Source: Micavibrio_B sp964633355
GTDB taxonomy: Bacteria; Pseudomonadota; Alphaproteobacteria; Micavibrionales; Micavibrionaceae
Length of the DNA: 64,000 bases
NCBI GenBank assembly: GCA_964633355.1
Contig: CAZWGO010000002.1
Coordinates: forward strand, 1-64,000
Direction of reading: 5' to 3'
Shown here: piece by piece, positions 8,677-16,175 of the stretch
How the letters are laid out: every line of letters starts with the position of its first letter
Numbering within the stretch: the first letter of the stretch is position 1
Program-made: the position numbers and the translations under genes
Notes under the pieces: model-generated
The model's database searches: none
The model's input: the letters and a program-made list of their open reading frames with translations, nothing else
Told to the model about the DNA's origin: nothing

Positions 8677-8949
8677 ATGGCACGCTCCGGTTACGAAACA
8701 GCTCCCGATATCTTAGAAATTCTCGATGGCGTCGAGTTTCCAGCCAGTCAGGCCGATTTGATTTCCTATGCCTATGATCAGGATGCGTCAGAAGAAGCAG
8801 TGGAAGTATTACGCGCTTTGCCGGATACGACTTTTAATCACATGAGCGATGTCCGCGACAATTTAGGCAAAATAGATGAATTACCGGGCAATCAGCAATG
8901 GGGCTCTGAGCCGTCCGAAGACATGCCGCACGATCCTGAACGGGTTTAG
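8677..8949 (+). CDS. DUF2795 domain protein
   Basis: A 90-residue protein whose core, GVEFPASQADLISYAYDQ through VLRALPDTTFNHMSDV, matches the DUF2795 pattern: FPAS, then an LRxLPD-like turn, then an aspartate/valine end. The function of this family is unknown. The ATG at 8677 is preferred over an upstream in-frame codon at 8635 because AAGGA (8662-8666) is correctly spaced before it. A perfect TATAAT at 8653-8658 sits too close to act as its -10 unless the message is nearly leaderless. A weak 7-base stem (CTTTGTT 8600-8606 with AACAAAG 8623-8629) lies upstream. Confidence 0.75.
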   Translation: MARSGYETAPDILEILDGVEFPASQADLISYAYDQDASEEAVEVLRALPDTTFNHMSDVRDNLGKIDELPGNQQWGSEPSEDMPHDPERV

Positions 8950-8956
8950 ATTTTTA

Positions 8957-9065
8957 CTCCCTCTCTCCCCCGGGAGAGGGGCGGGGTGAGGGAGGATGGT
9001 CAGAACTTGTAACCGTAATAAATATCGCCCCTCATCCAACCTTCTCCGAAGGGAGAAGGCTTTTT
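8957..9065. repeat. Palindromic intergenic element (REP/MITE-like)
   Basis: The gap between two convergent genes is almost filled by nested palindromes. CTCTCCCCCGGGAGAG lies near 8964-8979, followed by GGGGCGGGGTGAGGG. The right half is CCCCTCATCCAACC plus a CCTTCTCC/GGAGAAGG hairpin. The two halves are roughly inverted (GGTGAGGG against CCCTCATCC). Elements of this CTCCC...GAGGG composition are common dispersed repeats in many bacterial genomes. Copy number elsewhere cannot be seen here. Confidence 0.55.
9040..9065 (+). terminator. Terminator at right end of the palindromic element
   Basis: CCTTCTCC pairs with GGAGAAGG around GAAG, followed by CTTTTT. In the plus direction it would stop transcription from the DUF2795 gene. 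It abuts the stop codon of the convergent LOG-family gene. Confidence 0.6.
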
Positions 9066-9678
9066 AAGCCACCGCAGCTTCTCTCTTTTTCATCAGGACG
9101 GATAAATTCGGCATTCCGTTTTTGGCGTAATCGGCAATAATGCCAAGTGCGGCTCTGGCGTCCTCCACGAAATGAAACATCTGAAGTTTTTCAGGCGAAA
9201 CGCAGCCTTCTTCAACACAGCGTTCCATCTGGATGCGGCTGCCTTCAAAGAAATTATTCGTGTTGAGAATAACGACAGGTTTTACGAGGCCTGCTTCATT
9301 GATATAGCTTTCAATATCGTTCGCGGCGGCGGCTTCCCACATTTCATCCAGTGTCCCAATTCCGCCGACCAATACGACGACCAGATCGCACTCGAACAGC
9401 ATTTTTTCTTTGCGCGCGAATAGGTTTTCAACCAGCTCGGTCACAACAGTAGGATGCGGAACTTCAGGAGACGTTTTGTTAAAAATATCCGGAATGATGC
9501 CGACGATCTTTGATCCTGCGGCGGCTGCCGCTCCGGCGCAAACCGCCATAAGGCCTTGATTGCCCCCGCCATAAATGACTTCGTGTCCGGCTTCGCCCAG
9601 GCCATGGCCCAGATTGATGGCATCGGTGACATAGATGTCTTTTAGGTCGCGGGAGGAGGCACAAATCAGTATTCTCAT
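9064..9678 (-). CDS. LOG-family protein (nucleotide 5'-monophosphate phosphoribohydrolase-like)
   Basis: A 204-residue protein with the Rossmann-like lysine-decarboxylase/LOG fold. Conserved blocks are YGGGNQGLM (36-44), the arginine-lysine pair at 89-90 (ARKEKML) and VGGIGTLDE (104-112). The latter corresponds to the family's PGGxGTxxE substrate-binding motif but has Val in place of Pro. LOG enzymes release the base from cytokinin or purine nucleoside monophosphates. The usual mislabel lysine decarboxylase should be avoided. It is monocistronic, or paired with the secreted HExxH gene 10 bases upstream. Confidence 0.85.
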   Translation of the reverse strand: MRILICASSRDLKDIYVTDAINLGHGLGEAGHEVIYGGGNQGLMAVCAGAAAAAGSKIVGIIPDIFNKTSPEVPHPTVVTELVENLFARKEKMLFECDLVVVLVGGIGTLDEMWEAAAANDIESYINEAGLVKPVVILNTNNFFEGSRIQMERCVEEGCVSPEKLQMFHFVEDARAALGIIADYAKNGMPNLSVLMKKREAAVA

Positions 9679-9688
9679 TTTAATCTCG

Positions 9689-10750
9689 CTATTTTGTGTA
9701 ACATGCAGCTGGTAGTCGCCCAGTTTCGAGATGTTTGTTATCCTGAGTTAAAGGATTATTGTCAATCCAGCGTTGGGTTCTGGTTTGAAAATAAATCTCT
9801 TCAGGCGGGTTTGCAGCTCTCATAACATGATATGACCAGCGTTCTTTAAAGGTGTTTTGATAAATATTTATGTCAGTAGCATTAGAAACATATGCAAGGT
9901 CAGATCTACCACTGTAGAAGAACTTTTCGCCCATTTCTTTAAAAGCACTATTATCGGCAAACAGTCCTTTAATAGATAAATCTTGAATAATTGATTCTAT
10001 GAAATGAAAATATTCGTGGGCTATAGCTTCATTGGCCGTTTTAGCATTTTTAATCGATATGTTTTCTTGGCTAAAATTAAAGCGGATTTTGTTTGTCCAT
10101 GGCTGAAATTGTCCTATAAATCCGACTGGCCTACGTTCTACTGATATATCAGGCATTGAAACTTTAATATCAGGGATAAAGGTTTCGACAAATATTTTCC
10201 CAACATAAGAAATGTATTTTTTTATGCGCACATCATTCTTTTGGATTTTTCTCCAGTGCTTTGTTTCTTGGGCTATGAATTTATCTTTTACAATATTTTT
10301 ACTGAATACTTCGATTTTATCGTCGACCCAAACGGCAAAAGCGGGATTGGAAGGGATACTTTCATAGAGCTTTCCCAACATACGCAATTTAACTTCAGTA
10401 TTCTTTTGGACGGACACGGCGCGGAAACTGTTCATCCGGAATGAGTAAGGCGCGGCTTTCCATTCTTCCAAGGATATCTTTTTATCCATCCAATTCGCCA
10501 GATTCCAAGGGCTGCGAATATCGACATGTGCCATGGCAGGGCAGGTCTGGCGGAGATATTTATAAGAAGTAGATATTTCATGTCGCAAACTAGGGCGTTC
10601 GCGGCTTATAGCAGTCACAGATGCGGGAATTTGATCGATAAGCGAGCGATACCGCTGGATCGAAGACTGCTGAGGTGCGGGCGGGGCAATAGGTGATGCT
10701 GCCAGAATGAAAGCCGTCGATAAAAAAGCTGTTTTACTCAGTAAGTCCAT
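9689..10750 (-). CDS. Secreted putative zinc metalloprotease (HExxH)
   Basis: A 353-residue protein with an N-terminal signal-like segment (hydrophobic 8-22, LSTAFILAASPIA). An HExxH zinc-binding motif is present: His245, Glu246 and His249 in ANEAIAHEYFHFIES. The helix context is typical of zincins. A third ligand is not obvious; Glu274 or Glu276 in KEMGEKF, about 25 residues further, is a candidate. No family was recognised. It is AT-richer than its neighbours. It probably acts in the periplasm or outside the cell; its substrate is unknown. Confidence 0.7.
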   Translation of the reverse strand: MDLLSKTAFLSTAFILAASPIAPPAPQQSSIQRYRSLIDQIPASVTAISRERPSLRHEISTSYKYLRQTCPAMAHVDIRSPWNLANWMDKKISLEEWKAAPYSFRMNSFRAVSVQKNTEVKLRMLGKLYESIPSNPAFAVWVDDKIEVFSKNIVKDKFIAQETKHWRKIQKNDVRIKKYISYVGKIFVETFIPDIKVSMPDISVERRPVGFIGQFQPWTNKIRFNFSQENISIKNAKTANEAIAHEYFHFIESIIQDLSIKGLFADNSAFKEMGEKFFYSGRSDLAYVSNATDINIYQNTFKERWSYHVMRAANPPEEIYFQTRTQRWIDNNPLTQDNKHLETGRLPAACYTK

Positions 10751-10801
10751 GGTGCCATATTTTCACAAAGCCTATTCTTTACACAAGATTTGAATTACGA
10801 A

Positions 10802-10830
10802 TTGCTCTATTGAATCTTCTATATTATACA
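10802..10830 (+). promoter_or_regulatory. Candidate tRNA promoter
   Basis: TTGCTC (10802-10807) and TATACA (10825-10830) are separated by 17 bases and would start transcription about 6 bases before the tRNA. The -35 is a partial match. Confidence 0.4.
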
Positions 10831-10842
10831 AATCCTTGGTTC

Positions 10843-10919
10843 GCGCCTGTAGCTCAGCTGGTTAGAGCAGACCGCTCATAACGGTCTGGCCGGGGGTTCA
10901 AGTCCCTCCGGGCGCACCA
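10843..10919 (+). tRNA. tRNA with CAT anticodon, probably tRNA-Ile2 (lysidine type)
   Basis: A 77-base cloverleaf with encoded CCA. The acceptor stem is GCGCCTG/CGGGCGC, the D-arm AGCTCAGCTGGTTAGAGC, the anticodon stem GACCG/CGGTC with loop CTCATAA, and the T-arm GGGGGTTCAAGTCCCTC. The first pair is a normal G-C, so it is not initiator tRNA. Pairs C4-G69 and C5-G68 with A37 and A38 match what I recall of the TilS identity elements of tRNA-Ile2. Elongator tRNA-Met remains possible. It borders the surface-polysaccharide island. Confidence 0.9.
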
Positions 10920-10951
10920 TACCTGCCTGAACAAATATGAAAATCTATTCC

Positions 10952-10967
10952 TTGACTATTATGTCAA
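10952..10967. promoter_or_regulatory. Short palindrome in the exoprotein leader region
   Basis: TTGAC and GTCAA flank TATTAT in perfect dyad symmetry. It lies between the tRNA and the long exoprotein gene and could be an operator; TTGACT could also be a -35, but no good -10 follows at 16-18 bases. Confidence 0.3.
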
Positions 10968-11013
10968 AAATCCAGTACATCATAACCCTCAAAATGATTA
11001 ATAATTCATTACC

Positions 11014-11040
11014 ATGGGGATAGTTTAGTGCTATACCCAT
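11014..11040 (+). promoter_or_regulatory. Imperfect 10-base inverted repeat upstream of the exoprotein
   Basis: ATGGGGATAG and CTATACCCAT form two arms that pair at 9 of 10 positions around a TTTAGTG loop, about 120 bases before the exoprotein start. It has no trailing U tract, so an operator or a 5' leader hairpin is more likely than a terminator. Confidence 0.4.
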
Positions 11041-11158
11041 AAAATCGCGAAATAGGCTGAAACTTTATTCCGGTTTTGCTGTTCGCTCTGGGGGTTATCC
11101 AAAATTATAAGTCATTTTCAAATTCGAATAACGCTTTAAAAGCAAAGGTCTGAAAACT

Positions 11159-14100
11159 ATGTCGCTGCAGCCGCAAACAAAAAAATCAATTAAATCATTA
11201 GCGGGAAAAGTTTCCCTGATAGCGATGCTCGCAGCAGGAACCTTGATAAGTCCGGGTAATGCTTTCGCGATTGATGCAGGTGAGTTGCCGACGAACGGCA
11301 CAGTAGTAGGCGGAGATGCTTCATTCGACTATTCCCAGCCGAACAAGCTTGACGTTCACCAGAATACAGACCGCACCGTTATTAACTGGGATAGTTTCAA
11401 CATTGGTAAAGATGCGACGACACAATTTTACCAGCCGAATTCAAACTCTCTGGCCGTTAACCGTGTCTATTCCAAAGGCGTAGACCCAACACAAATTCTC
11501 GGTAAATTAATTGCCAATGGCAAGGTTATGGTTCTTGACCGAAACGGCGTCATCTTTGGCAGAGACTCTGTTGTCGATGTAGGCGGCATTATCGCTTCGA
11601 CTGGTGATATCAATGTCGATCAGGTGATGTCTGGGTCAAACAAAATCGATATCTCCAATATCTCAGACGCTGCTGTCGTCAATAATGGTTTGATTAATGT
11701 TCAGGAAGCCGGTCTTGCTGGTTTCGTTGCAAAAACTGCCGTAAATAACGGCGTTATCAAGGCAAAAGTTGGCCGCGTCACACTGGCCTCCGGTGAAAAA
11801 GCGACAGTCGATCTTTACGGTGATAATTTGATCGAGATCGCGGCTGATTCAAATCTTGAAACCGCGCTGGTCTCCAACTCTGGCAAGATTATCGCAGAAG
11901 GCGGCACTGTCCAATTGACAGCATCTGCCGCGAAAAACGCAGTCGATAATGTTGTCAATATGGACGGTATTGTCGATGTATCTTCCGTTGAAGTTAAAGG
12001 CGGCAAAATCATTCTCGGCGGCAGTAACTCAACCGTTAAAGTATCAGGCAAATTGAAAGCTGACGGTAAAACCGGCGGCGGTAAAATCGATGTCAAAGGT
12101 AAAGACATAAAAGTAACTGAAGATGCGCAGATTTCTGCTAATGCTGTTACGAGTGGTAATGGTGGCAAGATCGATCTGATCGCCGACAACATCATGGATT
12201 TCTCAGGTTTGATTACAGCTCGCGGTGGAGCTTTGTCCGGTAACGGCGGGGAAGTCGAGGTATCAGGCTACGAAGGTCTTAACTACGCAGGTCTGGCCGA
12301 TCTGACCGCCGCGAATGGCGCAATGGGTAATCTTTTACTTGATCCACGCTTCATGATTATTTATAGCGGCGCGCTCCCTGTCGGTGGTCTGGTTCAGAAT
12401 AATGTTATGTCCTCCGGCAGCCTTGCGCTTCAATTACTGTTTGGAAATGTGACATTGCAAGCTGACGAGTTTATTGATGTCGGCACAAAATCCGGCAATT
12501 ACAATATAAACTTTGGTAATTCTATCGCGAATGCGATCGCCAATGGTTTATTGAACGGCTTGCCGGACGGTGAGATAAATGTCAGCAACGTTCTTGGTGC
12601 CACGACGTCTTGGAATCTGTCTCTTCAATCCAATGTTGTTAACTTGAACCGCAACTTACGCTTGGGTAATGGCAGTCTGACGGTTGACGCCAATACGCTC
12701 AATTTGAATTCATCTGTTTCCAACCGGTCGGGCACATTGTTGGGCGATTCGAAATTAATCGGTACAGGAAAAATCGGGACTATCAATGTCGGTGCAAATG
12801 GAAAGATAAATCAGAGTATTGCTTTTGCGGATGACGCAACGGCATTGACGACAATCAATGTCGCTGCGGGTACTTATGCGGAATCCGTTAACGTGAACAA
12901 AGCCAATGTCGCCTTAAAAGGTAACGGTGTACTTAACGGGACAAAAATTACACCGAATTCCCCAGGTGTGCAGATTACGGCTGACGATGTCACGGTCGAT
13001 GGCTTTACAATTCTCAACGCAAGTGGTGCAAGCGACGGCTACGGTATAATCGTGGATGGGTATGATAATGCAACGATCAGCAATAACTTTATTTTCAACA
13101 GCGAGCTGAACGGCATTAAGGTTAAGAACAGCGAGTCAACAACCGTTTCAGGTAATACTGTTGATATCGCAGGCCGTGACGGCATCTTTGTTGAAAGTTC
13201 AGCCGATGCAGTTGTTGATACAAATATCGTTTCGAATATTTCAAGCCTCATGTCCAATGTGGGCAGCGGTATCCAACTTCTGAACAGTAGCGGCGCCTCA
13301 GTGACAGGTAACACTGTCTCCAACACCAGCTGGGATGGTATTCGCCTGTCTGGCGCAAGCGACGCGCTTATTCAAGGCAACTCTGTCAATGAAGCCGGCG
13401 CAGAAGGTATTTACTCTCAATGGGGCGGTAACGTAACAATTGATGATAATATTGTCGCCGGTACAGGCCGCAACGGTATTTTGATCATCAATACAGGTGC
13501 GAATAATCAAATCACCAACAACACGGTTGATGATACGACGCAGGACGGTATCCGCGTTCAATCTTCGAACGGTGTGAAGGTGACAGGCAACGATGTCGGA
13601 ACTGGCGTTGGCACGATTGGTCGCGATGGTATCCGCTTGACAGGAACCAGCAATGGTCTTGTCGATGATAACAATATCGAGAATACGAACCGTTACGGTA
13701 TATTCGTATCGGTTGGCAGCTCAACGGTTAATAACAACACAGTATCTAACAATACGGTAGATACGACAGGTGCAAATGGTATTTACCTCAACGGCAGTAA
13801 TAACAGCTTCGTAACAGGTAACGATGTCGGAACACTGGGCGCGACGAATAATATCAAAGGCGACGGTATCCTGATCGAGTCTTCTAACGGAGTTACCGTC
13901 AACAACAACGCGGTTGAAGAAACGCATGGCGTATCTCCAAATGTCGGTAGCGGTATCCAGATATTGAGCAGCAACGGCGCATCAGTAACGGGTAATACTG
14001 TTTCTAACGCGAGCTGGGATGGTATCCGTTTGTCGGGTGCAAGCGATGCACTTGTTCAGGATAATAATATCGATGAAGTGGGAACCGAAGGTATTTACTC

Positions 14101-16117
14101 GCAATGGGGCGGTAACGTAACAATTGATGACAATATTGTCGCTGGTACAGGCCGCAACGGTATTTTAATCATCAATACAGGCGCGAATAATCAAATCACC
14201 AACAACACTGTCAACGACACAACACAAGACGGTATTCGCGTTCAGTCCTCGAACGGCGTCGTTGTTACGGGGAATGATGTTGGTCTTGGTGCTGGCACAA
14301 TTGGCCGCGACGGTATCCGTTTGACAGGAACCAGCAACGGTCTTGTCGATGATAACGATGTCGCTAAAGCAAACCGCTACGGTATTTTTGTCTCGGTTGG
14401 CAGCTCGACGGTTAATAACAACACGGTGTCGAATAATACAGTCGATACTACTGGCAACCACGGCATTTATCTGAACGGCAGCAATAATAGCTTCGTGACA
14501 GATAACGATGTCGGAACGCTTGGCGCGACAAATAATATCAAAGGTGACGGTATCCTGATCGAGGCTTCGAACGGGGCATCTGTAACGGGTAACACCGTTG
14601 GAGAAACGCAGGGCGCATCTCCAAATGTGGGCAGCGGTATCCAGCTTCTGAACAGCAACGGCGCATCCGTGACAGGTAACACAGTTTCCGATACGAGCTG
14701 GGATGGTATTCGTCTGTCTGGCGCAAGTAACGCGCTTGTTCAGGGCAACACCGTCAATGAAACCGGCACGGAAGGGATTTATTCGCAATTCGGCGGAAAT
14801 GTGACGATTGATACAAACGTTGTAACCGGCACAGGTCGTAATGGTATTCTCGTTTTGAATACGGGAGCAAACAATGTTATTACAAATAACACTGTCAACG
14901 ATACGACCGAAGACGGTATTCGTATCCAGGTATCGAATGGCGCAACGGTGACAGGTAATATTGTCGGTACGGGCGTTGGTACAATCGGTCGCGACGGTAT
15001 TCGTCTGGCCGGTACCAGCAATGCCTTGGTTGGCTCTAACACGGTTGCCAATACTGTTCGCCATGGCATCTTTGCCTCCCAAGGCGCAGGACTGGTTACT
15101 GGCAATATAATCACCAATAACACATTGAATGCAATTGGTGATGCGGGCGTTTATCTGAACGGAAGCAGCAATACTCTGGTTCAGGCCAACTTTATTGGCT
15201 TGGGTCCGGACCTTCTTGCGGGAACGCCGGATGATACGGCAATCGGCAGTGACGGCATTCGCGTTGCAAACTCTATCTTGTCAGATATCGTCGATAACCT
15301 GATTTCGAATGCAACACGAGCAGGTGTCTATGTTTCTGATATGGGTGCAGGGCAGGTGAATATCTCCGGTAACGAAGTAACGAATTCTGATATCGGGATG
15401 AACTTCGAAAGTGGCTTGATCAACCTCACAGGTGCATCGAATACGATCACAGGCGGTCGCGTCGGTTATCACTTCGAGCCGACAGGCCTGAGCAGCGTCA
15501 ATCTTCTTGGCAATACGATCGGTTCGACCATCTTCGCGGGCCAATCCCAGTACTATGTAGAGCTTGCCAATGGCGCGCTTTATAATCCGGGTACACCGAC
15601 GATCATTAGTGCCATCGATGCCAGTTTCGATGGCTTCGTTCCGAACTCAGCCTTGGGATTGAACCTGACTCAGACTCAATATGATCAGCTTGAGAATGGC
15701 ATCTATCACTTCAATGATGATGATACGCTTGGCCTGTTCTTCTTTGGTTTATCACCTTCAATTGATCAGAGCGATCTATTCCGCGATATCGCCGGTATCC
15801 CGGGGGTAGCAGGACGGTTCAGCATTACGATCCGTGGCTTACCGCGTATCGCCGGTTTGACCGTTCCAGCCGCCGCTAATGCAGATGCAGGTTTCTCTTT
15901 GAACGATATCACCCCGGCAGCTGGTGGCGATGAGACGGATGGTACGAATAATGCCACTGGCAATTCACTGGATCAGATTACGCCTGAAGCTGGCGCGAAT
16001 GAAAACGTTGTTGAAGCCGCCAACTGGGATGCAGCGATCGACGCAGCAAGCCAGGGTCAAGTTGTAAATTACAGCTTCTCCGGCGATGGCAGCGATATCA
16101 TAAGCTCCGGCCTTTAA
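11159..16117 (+). CDS. Giant secreted beta-helix exoprotein with TPS (filamentous haemagglutinin) N-domain
   Basis: A 1652-residue exoprotein. Residues 1-38 form an extended signal peptide ending in NAFA. A filamentous-haemagglutinin/TPS secretion domain follows (about 40-190): NGTVVGGDASFDY, NTDRTVINWDSFNIG, VNRVYSKGVDPTQILGKL and the NGKVMVLDRNGVIFG block. From about 590 to 1450 it is a right-handed parallel beta-helix of NosD/PbH1-type rungs rich in GNTV, DGIRL and NGI. Residues 700-1383 are three 228-residue units. The C-terminus is short and acidic, with no autotransporter barrel. No TpsB transporter is encoded in the window. It is probably a surface adhesin or matrix protein of the polysaccharide locus. 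Confidence 0.92.
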   Translation: MSLQPQTKKSIKSLAGKVSLIAMLAAGTLISPGNAFAIDAGELPTNGTVVGGDASFDYSQPNKLDVHQNTDRTVINWDSFNIGKDATTQFYQPNSNSLAVNRVYSKGVDPTQILGKLIANGKVMVLDRNGVIFGRDSVVDVGGIIASTGDINVDQVMSGSNKIDISNISDAAVVNNGLINVQEAGLAGFVAKTAVNNGVIKAKVGRVTLASGEKATVDLYGDNLIEIAADSNLETALVSNSGKIIAEGGTVQLTASAAKNAVDNVVNMDGIVDVSSVEVKGGKIILGGSNSTVKVSGKLKADGKTGGGKIDVKGKDIKVTEDAQISANAVTSGNGGKIDLIADNIMDFSGLITARGGALSGNGGEVEVSGYEGLNYAGLADLTAANGAMGNLLLDPRFMIIYSGALPVGGLVQNNVMSSGSLALQLLFGNVTLQADEFIDVGTKSGNYNINFGNSIANAIANGLLNGLPDGEINVSNVLGATTSWNLSLQSNVVNLNRNLRLGNGSLTVDANTLNLNSSVSNRSGTLLGDSKLIGTGKIGTINVGANGKINQSIAFADDATALTTINVAAGTYAESVNVNKANVALKGNGVLNGTKITPNSPGVQITADDVTVDGFTILNASGASDGYGIIVDGYDNATISNNFIFNSELNGIKVKNSESTTVSGNTVDIAGRDGIFVESSADAVVDTNIVSNISSLMSNVGSGIQLLNSSGASVTGNTVSNTSWDGIRLSGASDALIQGNSVNEAGAEGIYSQWGGNVTIDDNIVAGTGRNGILIINTGANNQITNNTVDDTTQDGIRVQSSNGVKVTGNDVGTGVGTIGRDGIRLTGTSNGLVDDNNIENTNRYGIFVSVGSSTVNNNTVSNNTVDTTGANGIYLNGSNNSFVTGNDVGTLGATNNIKGDGILIESSNGVTVNNNAVEETHGVSPNVGSGIQILSSNGASVTGNTVSNASWDGIRLSGASDALVQDNNIDEVGTEGIYSQWGGNVTIDDNIVAGTGRNGILIINTGANNQITNNTVNDTTQDGIRVQSSNGVVVTGNDVGLGAGTIGRDGIRLTGTSNGLVDDNDVAKANRYGIFVSVGSSTVNNNTVSNNTVDTTGNHGIYLNGSNNSFVTDNDVGTLGATNNIKGDGILIEASNGASVTGNTVGETQGASPNVGSGIQLLNSNGASVTGNTVSDTSWDGIRLSGASNALVQGNTVNETGTEGIYSQFGGNVTIDTNVVTGTGRNGILVLNTGANNVITNNTVNDTTEDGIRIQVSNGATVTGNIVGTGVGTIGRDGIRLAGTSNALVGSNTVANTVRHGIFASQGAGLVTGNIITNNTLNAIGDAGVYLNGSSNTLVQANFIGLGPDLLAGTPDDTAIGSDGIRVANSILSDIVDNLISNATRAGVYVSDMGAGQVNISGNEVTNSDIGMNFESGLINLTGASNTITGGRVGYHFEPTGLSSVNLLGNTIGSTIFAGQSQYYVELANGALYNPGTPTIISAIDASFDGFVPNSALGLNLTQTQYDQLENGIYHFNDDDTLGLFFFGLSPSIDQSDLFRDIAGIPGVAGRFSITIRGLPRIAGLTVPAAANADAGFSLNDITPAAGGDETDGTNNATGNSLDQITPEAGANENVVEAANWDAAIDAASQGQVVNYSFSGDGSDIISSGL
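13256..15307 (+). repeat. Three tandem 684-bp in-frame repeats
   Basis: Equivalent NVGSGIQ codons start at 13256, 13940 and 14624, so the period is exactly 684 bases (228 codons) twice. Units 1 and 2 are highly similar throughout. Unit 3 is similar for about its first half and then diverges (for example an inserted GLGPDLLAGTPDD stretch). Scattered, mostly silent differences show the copies are not brand new. Confidence 0.93.
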
Positions 16118-16132
16118 GAATTTAAGCATACG

Positions 16133-16164
16133 AAAAAACCCGCCATGATTTGGCGGGGTTTTTT
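16133..16164. terminator. Bidirectional terminator between convergent genes
   Basis: AAAAAACCCGCC and GGCGGGGTTTTTT flank ATGATTT. It lies 16 bases after the exoprotein stop and 12 bases before the stop of the convergent sugar-phosphate transferase, with A and T tracts on both sides. Confidence 0.9.
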
Positions 16165-16175
16165 ATTGGAGTTTT

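Noticed and set aside
14165..15082. 305-residue open frame antisense to the exoprotein repeats
   Set aside because: It is the mirror of a GC-balanced coding repeat with the same codon rhythm, has no ribosome site and a Cys/His/Asn-rich, unlikely composition.
13000..15400. Possible CRISPR or satellite array
   Set aside because: The repeats are 684 bases, contiguous, in frame and coding; there are no spacers.
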